Below, piece by piece: positions 26,947 through 36,100 of a stretch of DNA of 64,000 nucleotides. This DNA comes from Changpingibacter yushuensis. GTDB lineage: Bacteria; Actinomycetota; Actinomycetes; Actinomycetales; Actinomycetaceae. Below the pieces are notes generated by a model. That model was not told the DNA's origin. It made no database searches and saw only the letters and a program-made list of their open reading frames with translations. The DNA lies in the NCBI RefSeq assembly GCF_014041995.1, contig NZ_CP059492.1, forward strand, positions 62,001 through 126,000, in the 5' to 3' direction. The translations under genes were made by a program, and so were the position numbers. How positions within the stretch are numbered: position 1 is the first letter of the stretch; the number at the start of each line of letters is the position of its first letter.

Positions 26947-27609
26947 ATGCCGAAGATATCAGCTCCAACGGTCCGTGAGCACCATGAGGCTGTCAAAGCC
27001 AGACTTGTGGAGGCTACTGAGCGCCTGCTACGCGAGGGAGGCGTCAAAGCTCTCAGCGCCGGAGCGGTAGCTGAGGAGGTAGGAATCGCCCGCAACTCGA
27101 TCTATCGGTATGTGGATTCTGTGGAAGATCTCAAGATGCTGGCAATAGAACGTCACATCCCAGAATGGGCTTCGGCGATTTCTCGGAGCGTAGACGAATC
27201 GGCTTCTCCCGAGGAGAAGCTGGTGCAGTTCGCACGAGCTTCCCTGCAGCAGAGCGTTTCTTCATCTCACAGCTGGTTCATGGAGTTGATGAGCAGCGCT
27301 CATGCCCCCAACAAGCACGCACCGCGCGCCACACAACGCTTCAGCCATGGGATCTCTCCGAGGGAGTCCGCCCAGCATGGAGTGGATGGCATTCACGGTC
27401 AGGTAGATACTTTCATAGCCGACCAGTGGGCGGCACTGGACGTGCCACACCAGGCGGTGTGGGCGGCCTACACGCGCAACCTCGTGTTTGAGAGCTTCAA
27501 GATTTCGGATCAGGGTGGAACTGCTGATGAGGTGGGCGATGCGTTGGCTGCTGCCATTCACGGATTAGTCAGTGCCGCACGTTCGCAGAAGGCTGCCGAG
27601 GTTTCGTGA
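26947..27609 (+). CDS. TetR/AcrR-family regulator of the RND operon
   Basis: 220 residues. The N-terminal helix-turn-helix spans ~15-60 (ATERLLREGGVKALSAGAVA, then VGIARNSIYRYVDSVEDL). The remaining helical domain would bind a ligand. It starts one base after the exporter stop (TGAG-ATG), so it most likely represses its own operon and responds to an exported compound. The operator should lie in the 71-base gap before 23793, but I cannot pick out a clear palindrome there. Confidence 0.88.
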   Translation: MPKISAPTVREHHEAVKARLVEATERLLREGGVKALSAGAVAEEVGIARNSIYRYVDSVEDLKMLAIERHIPEWASAISRSVDESASPEEKLVQFARASLQQSVSSSHSWFMELMSSAHAPNKHAPRATQRFSHGISPRESAQHGVDGIHGQVDTFIADQWAALDVPHQAVWAAYTRNLVFESFKISDQGGTADEVGDALAAAIHGLVSAARSQKAAEVS

Positions 27610-27783
27610 TGAGGGTGGGATGGTCATTGCTTGTTTGCCATTCACAGCGTGATCTCTGCCAAGTTAACCTAGTGTGAGTCCCTCCAGTCGTAGGCTGAAA
27701 GAGGAGAGCATGCGGATGCTTCCAGTGCTCCGCAGGCGCGACTCGGCGCGAAGATCTCGCGACTCCAAGAAGGAAGTGCAGTA

Positions 27784-28761
27784 GTGTCAAACATCCGCGT
27801 GGCAATCAATGGATATGGAAACCTCGGTCAGGCAGTTGAGAAAGCTGTTGCGCTGAACCCTGATATGGAGGTCGTTGCGATCTTCACGCGCCGCGACCCT
27901 GCGTCCTTGAATGCTGCCACGGAAATGGTAGTGCCAGTGGACGAGATGAGGGATTGGGTTGACAAGGTTGATGTCTGTATCAATTGTGGTGGATCTGCTA
28001 CCGATCTCGAAGTTCAGACTCCCGAAGCTGCGGCGCTCTTCAACGTAGTTGACACATTTGATACACACGCCCGAATTCCTGAACATTTTCAGGCAGTGGA
28101 TTCTGCTGCCCGTGCCAACAGTCACCTTGCGCTCATCTCCACGGGATGGGATCCAGGTTTGTTCTCAATTAATCGCCTGCTTGGCGAGGCAATCCTGCCG
28201 CAGGGCAGCACCTACACGTTCTGGGGTCCGGGACTCTCTCAAGGGCACTCGGACGCGTTGCGCCGAATTGATGGAGTTGTGGATGCTGTGCAATACACGC
28301 TCCCCGTAACCGAGAACGAGGAGCGGATTCTCGCTGGCGAGCAACGTGACTTGAGTACTCGGGAAAAGCACACCCGTCAGTGCTTCGTCGTAGCCCAAGA
28401 AGGTGCGGACCTCAAGGCGATCACCAAGGAGATCGTGGAAATGCCCAACTACTTTGCTGGCTACACTACGTCGGTCACATTCGTCACCCAGGAGGAGCTG
28501 GATCGCGACCACTCTGGAATGCCGCACGGCGGAACTGTGATTCGGCTTGGCCAGACATCGGAAGGCACAAAGCAAATCATGTCTTTCAAGCTGGCGCTGG
28601 ACTCCAATCCAGAGTTCACAGGAGCTGTGGTGGCGGCATCTGCCAGAGCTGTTGCGCGGATGGCAATTGAAGGTAACCGTGGAGCAATCACGTTCTTTGA
28701 CGTTCCACTGGGTAAGCTCTCGCCGCTTGATTCTGGAGCACTGCGCAGCAAAATGCTCTGA
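27784..28761 (+). CDS. ddh: meso-Diaminopimelate D-dehydrogenase
   Basis: NADPH enzyme making meso-diaminopimelate from tetrahydrodipicolinate in one step, for lysine and peptidoglycan. The Rossmann motif is NGYGNLGQAVEKAV at the N-terminus, followed by IFTRRDP. Conserved active-site segments include STGWDPGLFS, FWGPGLSQGHSDALRRIDGV and AGYTTSVTF. At 325 residues it matches the Corynebacterium enzyme. Start is a GTG at 27784, with AAGGAAG about eight bases upstream. It is a single gene with a strong terminator. Confidence 0.95.
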   Translation: MSNIRVAINGYGNLGQAVEKAVALNPDMEVVAIFTRRDPASLNAATEMVVPVDEMRDWVDKVDVCINCGGSATDLEVQTPEAAALFNVVDTFDTHARIPEHFQAVDSAARANSHLALISTGWDPGLFSINRLLGEAILPQGSTYTFWGPGLSQGHSDALRRIDGVVDAVQYTLPVTENEERILAGEQRDLSTREKHTRQCFVVAQEGADLKAITKEIVEMPNYFAGYTTSVTFVTQEELDRDHSGMPHGGTVIRLGQTSEGTKQIMSFKLALDSNPEFTGAVVAASARAVARMAIEGNRGAITFFDVPLGKLSPLDSGALRSKML

Positions 28762-28778
28762 CTCAGGTCTGCAGGTGA

Positions 28779-28823
28779 CGCCTGTTTCTCTGACTGCTTC
28801 TCTTGCTGTCAGAGAAACAGGCG
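28779..28823. terminator. Strong hairpin terminator between ddh and the NifX-like gene
   Basis: Perfect 16-bp stem CGCCTGTTTCTCTGAC (28779-28794) with GTCAGAGAAACAGGCG (28808-28823) and a 13-base loop. It can serve both convergent genes. No long T-run follows. Confidence 0.75.
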
Positions 28824-28943
28824 CGCTGCCATCATCGTGCTCAGACTGTGCGCCTAGAATCGTGCGCCTAGAGGCGATCCGCCATTGCGTCCATGTGGGC
28901 GTCGTGGGCGGGTCGATGCCTTTGCACCTCGAAATACGGTTAG

Positions 28944-29357
28944 TTACTGCCCGCAGCTACAGTTTCCGCAGCCACAACCTCCGCCGGCTGATGGTTCGAG
29001 CTCAGTGGAGCCGCCAAAAGCTTCGCGAATGAGTGGAGCGGTGCCAACAACGATGTCCTTCGCGTTGCCTTCTGCATCAGTAGCGATGACGAGGTTCATC
29101 TTGGTCATCGTGTTCAGCATGGGAGCGCCGCAGTGGTTGATAATGACCGACTGCACCGCGTTCTCTTTCAGGAACGTGACGATCCGAGCGTGATGCGAGC
29201 CTTCGGTGCTTGCATCGTGCAGCACGTCCCAACCAACTTCATGCTCATCCCAGCGAACGATGCGATCGTCCTGGACTTCTGCGATAGCGACGTTATGCGC
29301 CTTTCCCCAGCGGGGGTCTACCTGACCGTCAGTTGTGACGGGAACTGCAATGATCAT
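28944..29357 (-). CDS. NifX/NifB-associated-fold protein with Cys-rich tail
   Basis: 137 residues. The fold of dinitrogenase iron-molybdenum cofactor-binding proteins is indicated by MIIAVPVTTDGQVDPRWGKA at the N-terminus and by TFLKENAVQSVIINHCGAPM in the middle. The last ~13 residues read GGGCGCGNCSCGQ, a likely metal-binding tail. No other nitrogenase or Mrp-type genes are nearby, so it probably handles a metal or Fe-S cluster in another process. It converges on ddh. ATG at 29357 is the natural start. Confidence 0.78.
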   Translation of the reverse strand: MIIAVPVTTDGQVDPRWGKAHNVAIAEVQDDRIVRWDEHEVGWDVLHDASTEGSHHARIVTFLKENAVQSVIINHCGAPMLNTMTKMNLVIATDAEGNAKDIVVGTAPLIREAFGGSTELEPSAGGGCGCGNCSCGQ

Positions 29358-29384
29358 GTGATCAGCTTAGGCCACGAGCGGAGC

Positions 29385-30761
29385 TCAATCGTTCGCCCTG
29401 CGCATATTTGCCAAGACGTGCCGTTCCAGTGGCTCGCACGCGAGCAATGCCAGGACTGACAGGCCGATACCAATGAGAATAAACACGCCCACCAGCACAA
29501 TCGAATCCGTGCTTGGCACAAGTGTGGACGTGGAGTATCCCAGGAATACGCCGATAACGGTCGTGAAGAGTGTGGATAACAACAATGGTCCTAGGATCTG
29601 TGCTGCGCGGGAGAGCCCGAAGAACTGGCGAGGGAAGCCAACCTGAGCCAGAGCGTAAGTTTGTGGCGCGCGGTCAAAGACCAATGATGTTTGGTTCATC
29701 AGTGTTGAAAGAGCAGCGGAGGCAAACCCAAAAGCCAGCGTAATGAGGACTCCCGTATTGACGTCGTGAAGGAGGGAGACGGAGCCGTCGTCGGACTTAT
29801 CGAATGGAACAGCGGCCACGAACCCAGCAATGAAAGACAACAAGGCGATGGCACTGACGTTGCGCCAAGCGGTTCGTGGATCATCAAGAATGCGGCGGGT
29901 AGCCAGAAGAATCGCGGGTGAACGTGTCAGCGTACCCGGTCGCGCGAGGCTCTGAAGTATGAACGGTCCAACTAGGGAGATGCCTCCAACAACAATCAAC
30001 AGCATGAAAGCCATAGACACGTAGGTCCACATGTCTGTTGGAGCCCGATCGGTGCGCGTCCACAAAACGAAAGCGGCGATGGCCGCAACGGACGCCCCCA
30101 CCCGCCAAAAACGCAGGGCTGGATTCGGTTCACGGTTGGCTACTCCAAGCGGAGAGATTCGCACTCGTTGCAGGCCCACGGCTGTAGAGATCAAGGCGAT
30201 GACCAGCGTAAATGCTAAGACTGCAAAGAACAGCGGGACTGGAAGGCGCATCTGGGCGGGATTAATGTGCTGGTCAATGAACGTAACGCTGCTCCACAGT
30301 GGCAGAGTTGCGAAGTAGGCCACCACACCCACAGCGGCCCCCATGATCCACTGAACAACGGTCTCGACCATCGACATGGCGACGGCTTCGAATCCTGTCA
30401 CGCCCACCAGTCGAAGTGAGGCAAGGCGCTGAGCTCGGCCGCGTGCACCAAGCCGCGCAGCTGACGCTCCCAACGAGAAGATGGGGAACACCAGAAGGCC
30501 CCCAGCTCCCATCGCCATACCGAAGTATGCGGTGAAGAGATCGGATTGTTGGCCCCAACCCAAGTGTTCAGCTGTCTGCAGCATGTGCGCCGTAGGATTG
30601 GTGGCCCAGCCGGAAAACATCCACACGCCACCCGCCACGGTGAGCGCCATGAGTGCCGAGAGAGCAAAGGACAACACGGCCAGAATATCCAGCCAACCGT
30701 CCCCAGAATGCGAACGTAGGCGGGCTGCAGTAAGCCCGGGAGCAAGGCGGAGAGCTTCCAT
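29385..30761 (-). CDS. ABC transporter permease (FtsX/MacB-like)
   Basis: A 458-residue membrane protein with about eight to ten hydrophobic segments arranged in two halves. An N-terminal segment with AVLSFALSALMALTVAGGVW and a central GASAARLGARGRAQRLASLR loop recall FtsX-type permeases, which move lipoproteins, antimicrobial peptides or drugs. Its ATG overlaps the ATPase stop (TGATG), so the two are translationally coupled. The unit diverges from a sensor kinase-regulator operon, a common layout for peptide-sensing exporters. Substrate unknown. Confidence 0.8.
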   Translation of the reverse strand: MEALRLAPGLTAARLRSHSGDGWLDILAVLSFALSALMALTVAGGVWMFSGWATNPTAHMLQTAEHLGWGQQSDLFTAYFGMAMGAGGLLVFPIFSLGASAARLGARGRAQRLASLRLVGVTGFEAVAMSMVETVVQWIMGAAVGVVAYFATLPLWSSVTFIDQHINPAQMRLPVPLFFAVLAFTLVIALISTAVGLQRVRISPLGVANREPNPALRFWRVGASVAAIAAFVLWTRTDRAPTDMWTYVSMAFMLLIVVGGISLVGPFILQSLARPGTLTRSPAILLATRRILDDPRTAWRNVSAIALLSFIAGFVAAVPFDKSDDGSVSLLHDVNTGVLITLAFGFASAALSTLMNQTSLVFDRAPQTYALAQVGFPRQFFGLSRAAQILGPLLLSTLFTTVIGVFLGYSTSTLVPSTDSIVLVGVFILIGIGLSVLALLACEPLERHVLANMRRAND

Positions 30762-31555
30762 CAGAAGGCACCTCCGCGTGGTTCCGCTGGGAATGATGCT
30801 TGTGAACTGCTGTTCGAATGGGGGGAGGAATCGACTCCCGAAGTCGCGGTGGCAGCCGAATCAGCATGGATCCGACCATCGCGGATCTCCACCAAACGAC
30901 CGCACCAAGCGGCAACTTGGGGATCGTGGGTAACCACGACAAGCGTAGATCCCGTCATGCGTGCGGTGGTGGTGAGCAGCTGCATGACTTCATGGCCGGT
31001 GGCCTGATCGAGTGCTCCTGTGGGTTCATCGGCAAAGATGACGGCCGGTTCTCCCGCGAGTGCCCGGGCGATCGCAACGCGTTGTGCTTGGCCGCCAGAC
31101 ATTTCACCGGGGCGCCGGCTCCGTTCGGAGAGCAGACCCAGTTTGCCTAGCCACCTGTCAGATACCGCGAGTGCCTTGCGGCGAGAAGATCCCCGCAACA
31201 TGAGCGGCACTGCTACGTTTTCGCGGGCAGAGAGCTCTGGAATCAACTGGCCGTCCTGGAAGACGAAGCCAAAGTTCTGAAGCCGAAGCTTCGAGCGAGT
31301 GGCGTCATTGAGGCCTGATACGCTGCTTCCTCGCAACGAGACGTCCCCTGCAGTTGGTGCGAGGATCCCTGAGAGGCAGTGGAGAAGAGTGGACTTTCCT
31401 GATCCTGACGGTCCCATAATTGCCAACGTTTGGCCGGCCGGAATGGTGATGTCTACGCCCGCGAGGGCGTGGACGCCTCCGAAGTCCTTGACGAGCCCAG
31501 AGCCTGTAAGGGCGCGGTCAACGGATCCTGAGTAGGGTGCTGGTGATGTGCTCAT
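30761..31555 (-). CDS. ABC transporter ATP-binding protein (MacB/LolD-like)
   Basis: 264 residues. The Walker A motif is GPSGSGKST, the signature is MSGGQAQRVAIARAL and Walker B is VIFADEPTGALD. The DEPTGALD form is typical of the LolD/MacB class that partners with FtsX-like permeases. The last ~35 residues are a Ser/Ala/Thr-rich tail. It is the first gene of the two-gene transporter unit and shares a 90-base gap with the divergent sensor kinase gene. Confidence 0.92.
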   Translation of the reverse strand: MSTSPAPYSGSVDRALTGSGLVKDFGGVHALAGVDITIPAGQTLAIMGPSGSGKSTLLHCLSGILAPTAGDVSLRGSSVSGLNDATRSKLRLQNFGFVFQDGQLIPELSARENVAVPLMLRGSSRRKALAVSDRWLGKLGLLSERSRRPGEMSGGQAQRVAIARALAGEPAVIFADEPTGALDQATGHEVMQLLTTTARMTGSTLVVVTHDPQVAAWCGRLVEIRDGRIHADSAATATSGVDSSPHSNSSSQASFPAEPRGGAF

Positions 31556-31645
31556 GGAATCATTTCATCTCAGAATGGGTCGACTTCCCATGGTGTCACC
31601 TGTCCAAAGAGGGTAGGGCTAGCTCTACCAGCTTAGGATGAAGCC

Positions 31646-32416
31646 ATGGCAAAAGGACATGGCTGGAGGTTGGGCAGGAGAGACCGAGGTGAGGAGTGCC
31701 GAACCCCGGAGGCGGTTGCCTCCCTTACTGAGTCTCGGCGCGAAATCGTGGCCGCGTTTGAGATTGAGCGGCGTCGCATTGAGCGGGACCTCCACGACGG
31801 CGCGCAACAGTACCTTGTGACGGCATCCATGAGTGTTGGTGAAGCGGACCTTCTGCTTGATTCGGTCACAGAGGGGCACATAGATGCTGATGTGTATCGT
31901 GAGGTTAAGCGCCTGCTGGCAAAAGCTCAAGACGATTCGGATGCAGCACTTCGGGCATTGCGCCAAACGGTGGCTGGGATCCACCCGAAGGTGCTTTCAG
32001 ACATCGGGCTGGAAGCAGCTGTGCGTGACCTTGCTTCATCTAGCCCAATGAACGTACTGGTCAGAGTGCCCATTGAGCTTCCCACTATGACGGAGGGCGT
32101 CATTGCCGCCGGGTACTTCCTCGTCTCTGAAGCTCTCACGAATGTTGCCAAATACGCTCCTGATGCTGGTGTCTCCGTTCTCTTGGCGGCCGACGACGAA
32201 CTACGGATCACGGTTGTCGACGAAGGTCCAGGTGGAGCTTCCATTACTCCTGATCACGGATTGGCTGGTATGAAGGAGAGGCTTGCGGCATTCGGAGGTT
32301 CGCTTGATGTGATTAGTCCACTCGGCGGTCCAACTACAGTGAGTGGCAGGATACCGTTGCTTCTGCGCAACGGAGAGTTCGGCGTGGCTATGTCCACGGA
32401 AAGGAAGAGCGCGTGA
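31646..32416 (+). CDS. Cytoplasmic sensor histidine kinase (HisKA_3 type)
   Basis: 256 residues with no membrane segments. The phospho-acceptor is H50 in ERDLHDGAQQYL, the DHp signature of NarL-type kinases. The ATPase domain (~145-240) has SEALTNVAKYAPDA (N box) and VVDEGPGGA plus HGLAGMKERL (G boxes). Without a sensor domain it must receive its signal inside the cell or through a partner, perhaps the divergent ABC transporter. AGGATGA precedes the ATG. It overlaps the response regulator by four bases (GTGA). Confidence 0.88.
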   Translation: MAKGHGWRLGRRDRGEECRTPEAVASLTESRREIVAAFEIERRRIERDLHDGAQQYLVTASMSVGEADLLLDSVTEGHIDADVYREVKRLLAKAQDDSDAALRALRQTVAGIHPKVLSDIGLEAAVRDLASSSPMNVLVRVPIELPTMTEGVIAAGYFLVSEALTNVAKYAPDAGVSVLLAADDELRITVVDEGPGGASITPDHGLAGMKERLAAFGGSLDVISPLGGPTTVSGRIPLLLRNGEFGVAMSTERKSA

Positions 32417-33075
32417 AACTCATTGTGGCTGACGATTCGGCACTCTTCCGTGAAGGGCTAGTTGGTCTGCTTGAACGGCAGGGACATGAGATTGTGGCAC
32501 AGGCGTCCAGTGCCCCCGAACTGGTGGCGCTCGCGATCAACGCGATGCCTGATGTTGTGGTGACGGACGTGCGGATGCCTCCCGAGATGACCGACGATGG
32601 CCTGCGCGCCGCCGTCGAACTTCGTCAGGAATCTCCAGAAATAGGCATCATGGTGTTATCCCAATACGTCGCTCCAGCCTATGCGAGCAAGCTTTTTGAA
32701 CCGGCAGCCCCACACGATGGAGTTGGCGGGCTTGGGTATTTGCTCAAGGACCGCGTGGCACGCGTTGCAGATTTCATTCGCTCACTTCAGGTGGTGGCAG
32801 CCGGTGGAATCGTGGTGGATCCAGAGGTTGCTGCGTCACTTGTGCACGGCAGGAAGTCCAAGCTTGACCCGTTGACGCCACGCGAGACAGAGGTTCTCGA
32901 ACTCATGGCTCAGGGCCTGTCCAATCAACAGATCTGTGAGAAGCTTTTTCTTTCCGTGGCGGCTGTGTCCAAACATGTGGCAAGCGTCTTCGCGAAGCTT
33001 GGCATGTCTCCTGACGAGGACAATCGCCGAGTTCGGGCGGTATTGGCATACCTGACGGAAGTGGAAGCCAGGTGA
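32413..33075 (+). CDS. NarL/LuxR-family response regulator
   Basis: 220 residues. The receiver domain (1-~125) has D52 in VVVTDVRMPP as phosphorylation site and K in YLLKDRV. The C-terminal LuxR helix-turn-helix is LTPRETEVLELMAQGLSNQQ followed by CEKLFLSVAAVSKHV. It forms a pair with the preceding kinase. It overlaps the hrpB start by four bases, so the helicase is translated from the same message. The likely target is the divergent ABC transporter operon, inferred only from position. Confidence 0.9.
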   Translation: MKLIVADDSALFREGLVGLLERQGHEIVAQASSAPELVALAINAMPDVVVTDVRMPPEMTDDGLRAAVELRQESPEIGIMVLSQYVAPAYASKLFEPAAPHDGVGGLGYLLKDRVARVADFIRSLQVVAAGGIVVDPEVAASLVHGRKSKLDPLTPRETEVLELMAQGLSNQQICEKLFLSVAAVSKHVASVFAKLGMSPDEDNRRVRAVLAYLTEVEAR

Positions 33076-35621
33076 GTCGGGGGTCCCTCGAGGAACTCAT
33101 TTCGAATCCGCCGGACCTGCCGGTTGCTCACCGCCTCAGCGCAGTGCGCGATGCCCTTCCCGGAGTGTTGGTTGTTCAAGCGCCTCCCGGCACAGGCAAG
33201 ACAACTCTCATTCCGCCGCTCGTGGCCACGCAGCTGGGCAAGAGTTCGCGGGTGGTTGTGACTCAGCCTCGGCGAGTGGCGGCACGGGCAGCAGCGAGGC
33301 GTATCGCCTCGCTGCTGGGTGAGCCGATAGGGCACACAGTCGGCTTTTCTGTACGAGGCGAGTCGCGCGTGAGCGCACAGACCCGCATTGAGATGGTGAC
33401 GCCAGGCGTGTTGGTGCGCCGCCTCCAGCGAGACCCCGAGTTGGTGGGAGTCGGAGCGGTGATCTTGGACGAGGTGCACGAGCGCCATATCGATTCTGAC
33501 CTTGCCATGGCATTGTGTGTTCAGGTACGTGAAACGATTCGTGAGGACCTCATCCTCATCGCGATGTCTGCCACTGTGGAAGCGCAACGTACGGCCGCTT
33601 TGCTTGGTGGCACAGTAGTGGATATCCCTGGGGCAATTCATCCCATCGAGTTGCGCTATGCAGAACCTCCACGCGGCTCAGAACCCCTTGGAGCTCTGGG
33701 AACGAACGGAGCTACGGGGGTGCGCCGGGAATTTGTGGCGCACGTTGCCGCCACTGCTAGGCGCGCATTGAGCGAAACGAACGGTGACGTCCTCGTATTT
33801 GTTCCCGGGGTTAGGGAGGTCGACGACGCCGCCGCCCACCTGGTTGGTTGTGGAGCTGAGGTGATGAAGCTTCATGGTTCGTTGAGTGCCAAGGAACAGG
33901 ATGCTGTGCTTTCGGGTGGGAAGTTGCGGCGGGTCATAGTCTCCACTGCAATTGCCGAATCCTCCCTGACCGTGCCTGGCGTGCGAGCGGTTGTGGACGC
34001 GGGACTGAGCAGGGAACCACGCATGGACTACAGCAAGGGAGTTGGTGGACTTGTGACGGTTCTTGAGGCGCGTGCCGCCGGAGTTCAGCGGGCCGGCCGA
34101 GCTGGGCGTGAAGGGCCAGGTGTTGCGTATAGATGCATGTCAGAGAACACGTGGGCGCGACTCGCGGAACACGCTGAACCTGAGATCCGCACGGCTGACC
34201 TCGTCTCCTTCTGCCTTGAGGTGGCCTGTTGGGGTGCGCCGCGTGGTACAGGGCTCGCTCTGATCGATCCGGCACCACCAGCAGCGCTGGACGCGGCGGA
34301 AGCCACATTGACCTCTCTTGGTGCACTCGATTCGGGGCGGCCCACACCATTGGGCGTCGAATTGGCACGGCTTCCCGTCTCGCCCCGTGTGGGCCGAGCC
34401 CTTCTCGTCGCGGCGGGAGCCATCGGCCCCCGCCGCGCCGCCGAGGTCTGCGCCCTCATCGAGGATGACATCCGAATCCCCGGAGCCGACCTCGCACACG
34501 GGTGGCGCACAGTTGCCGCCCAATCCACCACGTGGAAGCATCAGGCCGATCGCTTGGAAAAGATAGCGAGGCAGGTTGCTCTACAGGGCACACACAGCAT
34601 CGACATTCCCTCGCTAAACCGCGGTGCCAACCACACAACGGGATCAGCAGACGATGCCCTTGCCGTCGTCGTCGGCCTTGCCTACCCGGAACGGATTGCG
34701 CGGGTGCGCACCCTCAACGGGCAGCCCACAAACCGGTATCTCCTAGCCAATGGGATCGGAGCTACTCTTCCAACTGGGTCGCCGCTGGCAGGGGAGGTTT
34801 GGCTTGCGATCGCGCAGCTGGATCGGGGTCAAGGCCGATCAGATGCAGTAATTCGCGCCGCAGTGCCGCTTGATCGAGACTTCGCAGAGGTCCTTGCGGC
34901 ATCGCTCATCGAGCAAAACACTCACATTCGTCTCCACCACGGTCGGTTGCAAGGACTGACGGTGCGTTCGCTCGGTGCCATTGAGCTGAGCGTGCGTGAG
35001 GAGGCGAAGATTGACCTAGATATGGCCCGGGAGTTCGTCACAGCACGAATCTCCTCAGGCGAGCTTCCGCTCACATGGACTGAGGGTGCGGTCTCAATGA
35101 GGGAACGGCTCGCATTCCTCCACATGGCCATGGGCGATCCGTGGCCTGACGTCAGCGATGAGGCGCTCGCGGCCCGCCTTGAGGAGTGGGCTGGCCCTGA
35201 GCTGAATCAGTTCATCCGGGGCAAGAAGCTCCAAGCGATCCGAGCCGAACAGTTCGATCGCATCTTGCCGTGGCCGCAAGCGGCCCGGATAGGGGAACTT
35301 GCTCCGGAGCGCATACAGGTGCCAACGGGAAGCACTTCCCGTGTGGACTATTCGTCAGGGCGCCCGATCGTGCGACTCCGATTGCAGGAGGCCTTCGGCT
35401 GGCGGGTTACCCCACGCATCGCAGACGGACGAGTTCCCATCACGCTTGAGTTGCTATCGCCTGCTCAGCGTCCGCTTGCCGTAACAGATGATGTGGAGAG
35501 TTTCTGGCGCGGTGCATATGTGCAGGTCCGAGCGGAGATGCGGGGCCGGTACCCCCGCCACCCGTGGCCCGAAGACCCTTTGACGGCTGAACCTACGCGC
35601 AGGGCGAAGCCACGAACGTAG
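33072..35621 (+). CDS. hrpB: ATP-dependent RNA helicase HrpB (DEAH family)
   Basis: 849 residues, usual for HrpB. The P-loop is APPGTGKTT at 37-45 and the DEAH-like box is DEVH at 133-136, followed by SAT in AMSATVEAQ and QRAGRAGREGPG as motif VI. The C-terminal HrpB-specific region (~480-849) includes EERLAFLHM-like MRERLAFLHMAMGDPWP and ends HPWPEDPLTAEPTRR. Start is the GTG at 33072, overlapping the regulator stop (GTGA). Being coupled to a two-component system is unusual for this housekeeping-like helicase. Its cellular role is poorly defined. Confidence 0.92.
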   Translation: MSRGSLEELISNPPDLPVAHRLSAVRDALPGVLVVQAPPGTGKTTLIPPLVATQLGKSSRVVVTQPRRVAARAAARRIASLLGEPIGHTVGFSVRGESRVSAQTRIEMVTPGVLVRRLQRDPELVGVGAVILDEVHERHIDSDLAMALCVQVRETIREDLILIAMSATVEAQRTAALLGGTVVDIPGAIHPIELRYAEPPRGSEPLGALGTNGATGVRREFVAHVAATARRALSETNGDVLVFVPGVREVDDAAAHLVGCGAEVMKLHGSLSAKEQDAVLSGGKLRRVIVSTAIAESSLTVPGVRAVVDAGLSREPRMDYSKGVGGLVTVLEARAAGVQRAGRAGREGPGVAYRCMSENTWARLAEHAEPEIRTADLVSFCLEVACWGAPRGTGLALIDPAPPAALDAAEATLTSLGALDSGRPTPLGVELARLPVSPRVGRALLVAAGAIGPRRAAEVCALIEDDIRIPGADLAHGWRTVAAQSTTWKHQADRLEKIARQVALQGTHSIDIPSLNRGANHTTGSADDALAVVVGLAYPERIARVRTLNGQPTNRYLLANGIGATLPTGSPLAGEVWLAIAQLDRGQGRSDAVIRAAVPLDRDFAEVLAASLIEQNTHIRLHHGRLQGLTVRSLGAIELSVREEAKIDLDMAREFVTARISSGELPLTWTEGAVSMRERLAFLHMAMGDPWPDVSDEALAARLEEWAGPELNQFIRGKKLQAIRAEQFDRILPWPQAARIGELAPERIQVPTGSTSRVDYSSGRPIVRLRLQEAFGWRVTPRIADGRVPITLELLSPAQRPLAVTDDVESFWRGAYVQVRAEMRGRYPRHPWPEDPLTAEPTRRAKPRT

Positions 35622-35661
35622 GTTTCATTATCATCGACGGGATGGCTGGAGATAGCGGTGT

Positions 35662-35678
35662 GTGAGCATTGTGCTCAC
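35662..35678. terminator. Short hairpin between hrpB and the YbjN-like cluster
   Basis: Perfect 7-bp stem GTGAGCA-TTG-TGCTCAC. It lies at the convergence of hrpB and the minus-strand cluster, touching the last codons of the latter. No T-run is present. Confidence 0.3.
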
Positions 35679-36091
35679 CCGATTTCGGTTATCTCTTCAC
35701 GCAGGTTATCCGCGTTTGCTGCGAGTTGGCGAATAATCACGTCGATCTCTGAAAAAGCTGTTCCCTCGAAAGGAACAGTGGACCTGAGGTGAGCAATACC
35801 GTTGTCAAGGACAATTCCGCCCATCAACAACTTGGCGGATTGGCTCATGAGCCACTTCAGTTGCGATTCGGTGGGTGCGCTCAGGAGTGGAGCTGTCACG
35901 AATGCTACGGGTCCGAGCGGCGTGGGCGCATGCGTCACTCGAATCTCTTGGTGACGTTTCTCAGCTTTCCATTCGATGCGCAGGGACATGTCGCCTTCCG
36001 GCGTCTGCGTGGCATCGAAGAAGGCGACGAGGGCATCTTGAAGGCTCGGCCAGTCGGTCAGAATCCGCTTGTCCTTCTTGCGTCCAAACAT
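35675..36091 (-). CDS. YbjN-like small protein, paralogue 4 of 4
   Basis: 138 residues starting at the ATG at 36091 with GGGAGAG just upstream. The first residues are basic (MFGRKKDKR), followed by an alpha/beta domain without membrane segments. The C-terminal block MGGIVLDNGIAHLRS, then SEIDVIIRQLAANADNL, lines up with the other three genes of this cluster. I place the fold with YbjN/type III chaperone-like proteins on pattern only. It is the last gene of the cluster, nine bases after paralogue 3. Function unknown. Confidence 0.6.
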   Translation of the reverse strand: MFGRKKDKRILTDWPSLQDALVAFFDATQTPEGDMSLRIEWKAEKRHQEIRVTHAPTPLGPVAFVTAPLLSAPTESQLKWLMSQSAKLLMGGIVLDNGIAHLRSTVPFEGTAFSEIDVIIRQLAANADNLREEITEIG

Positions 36092-36100
36092 ATCTCTCCC

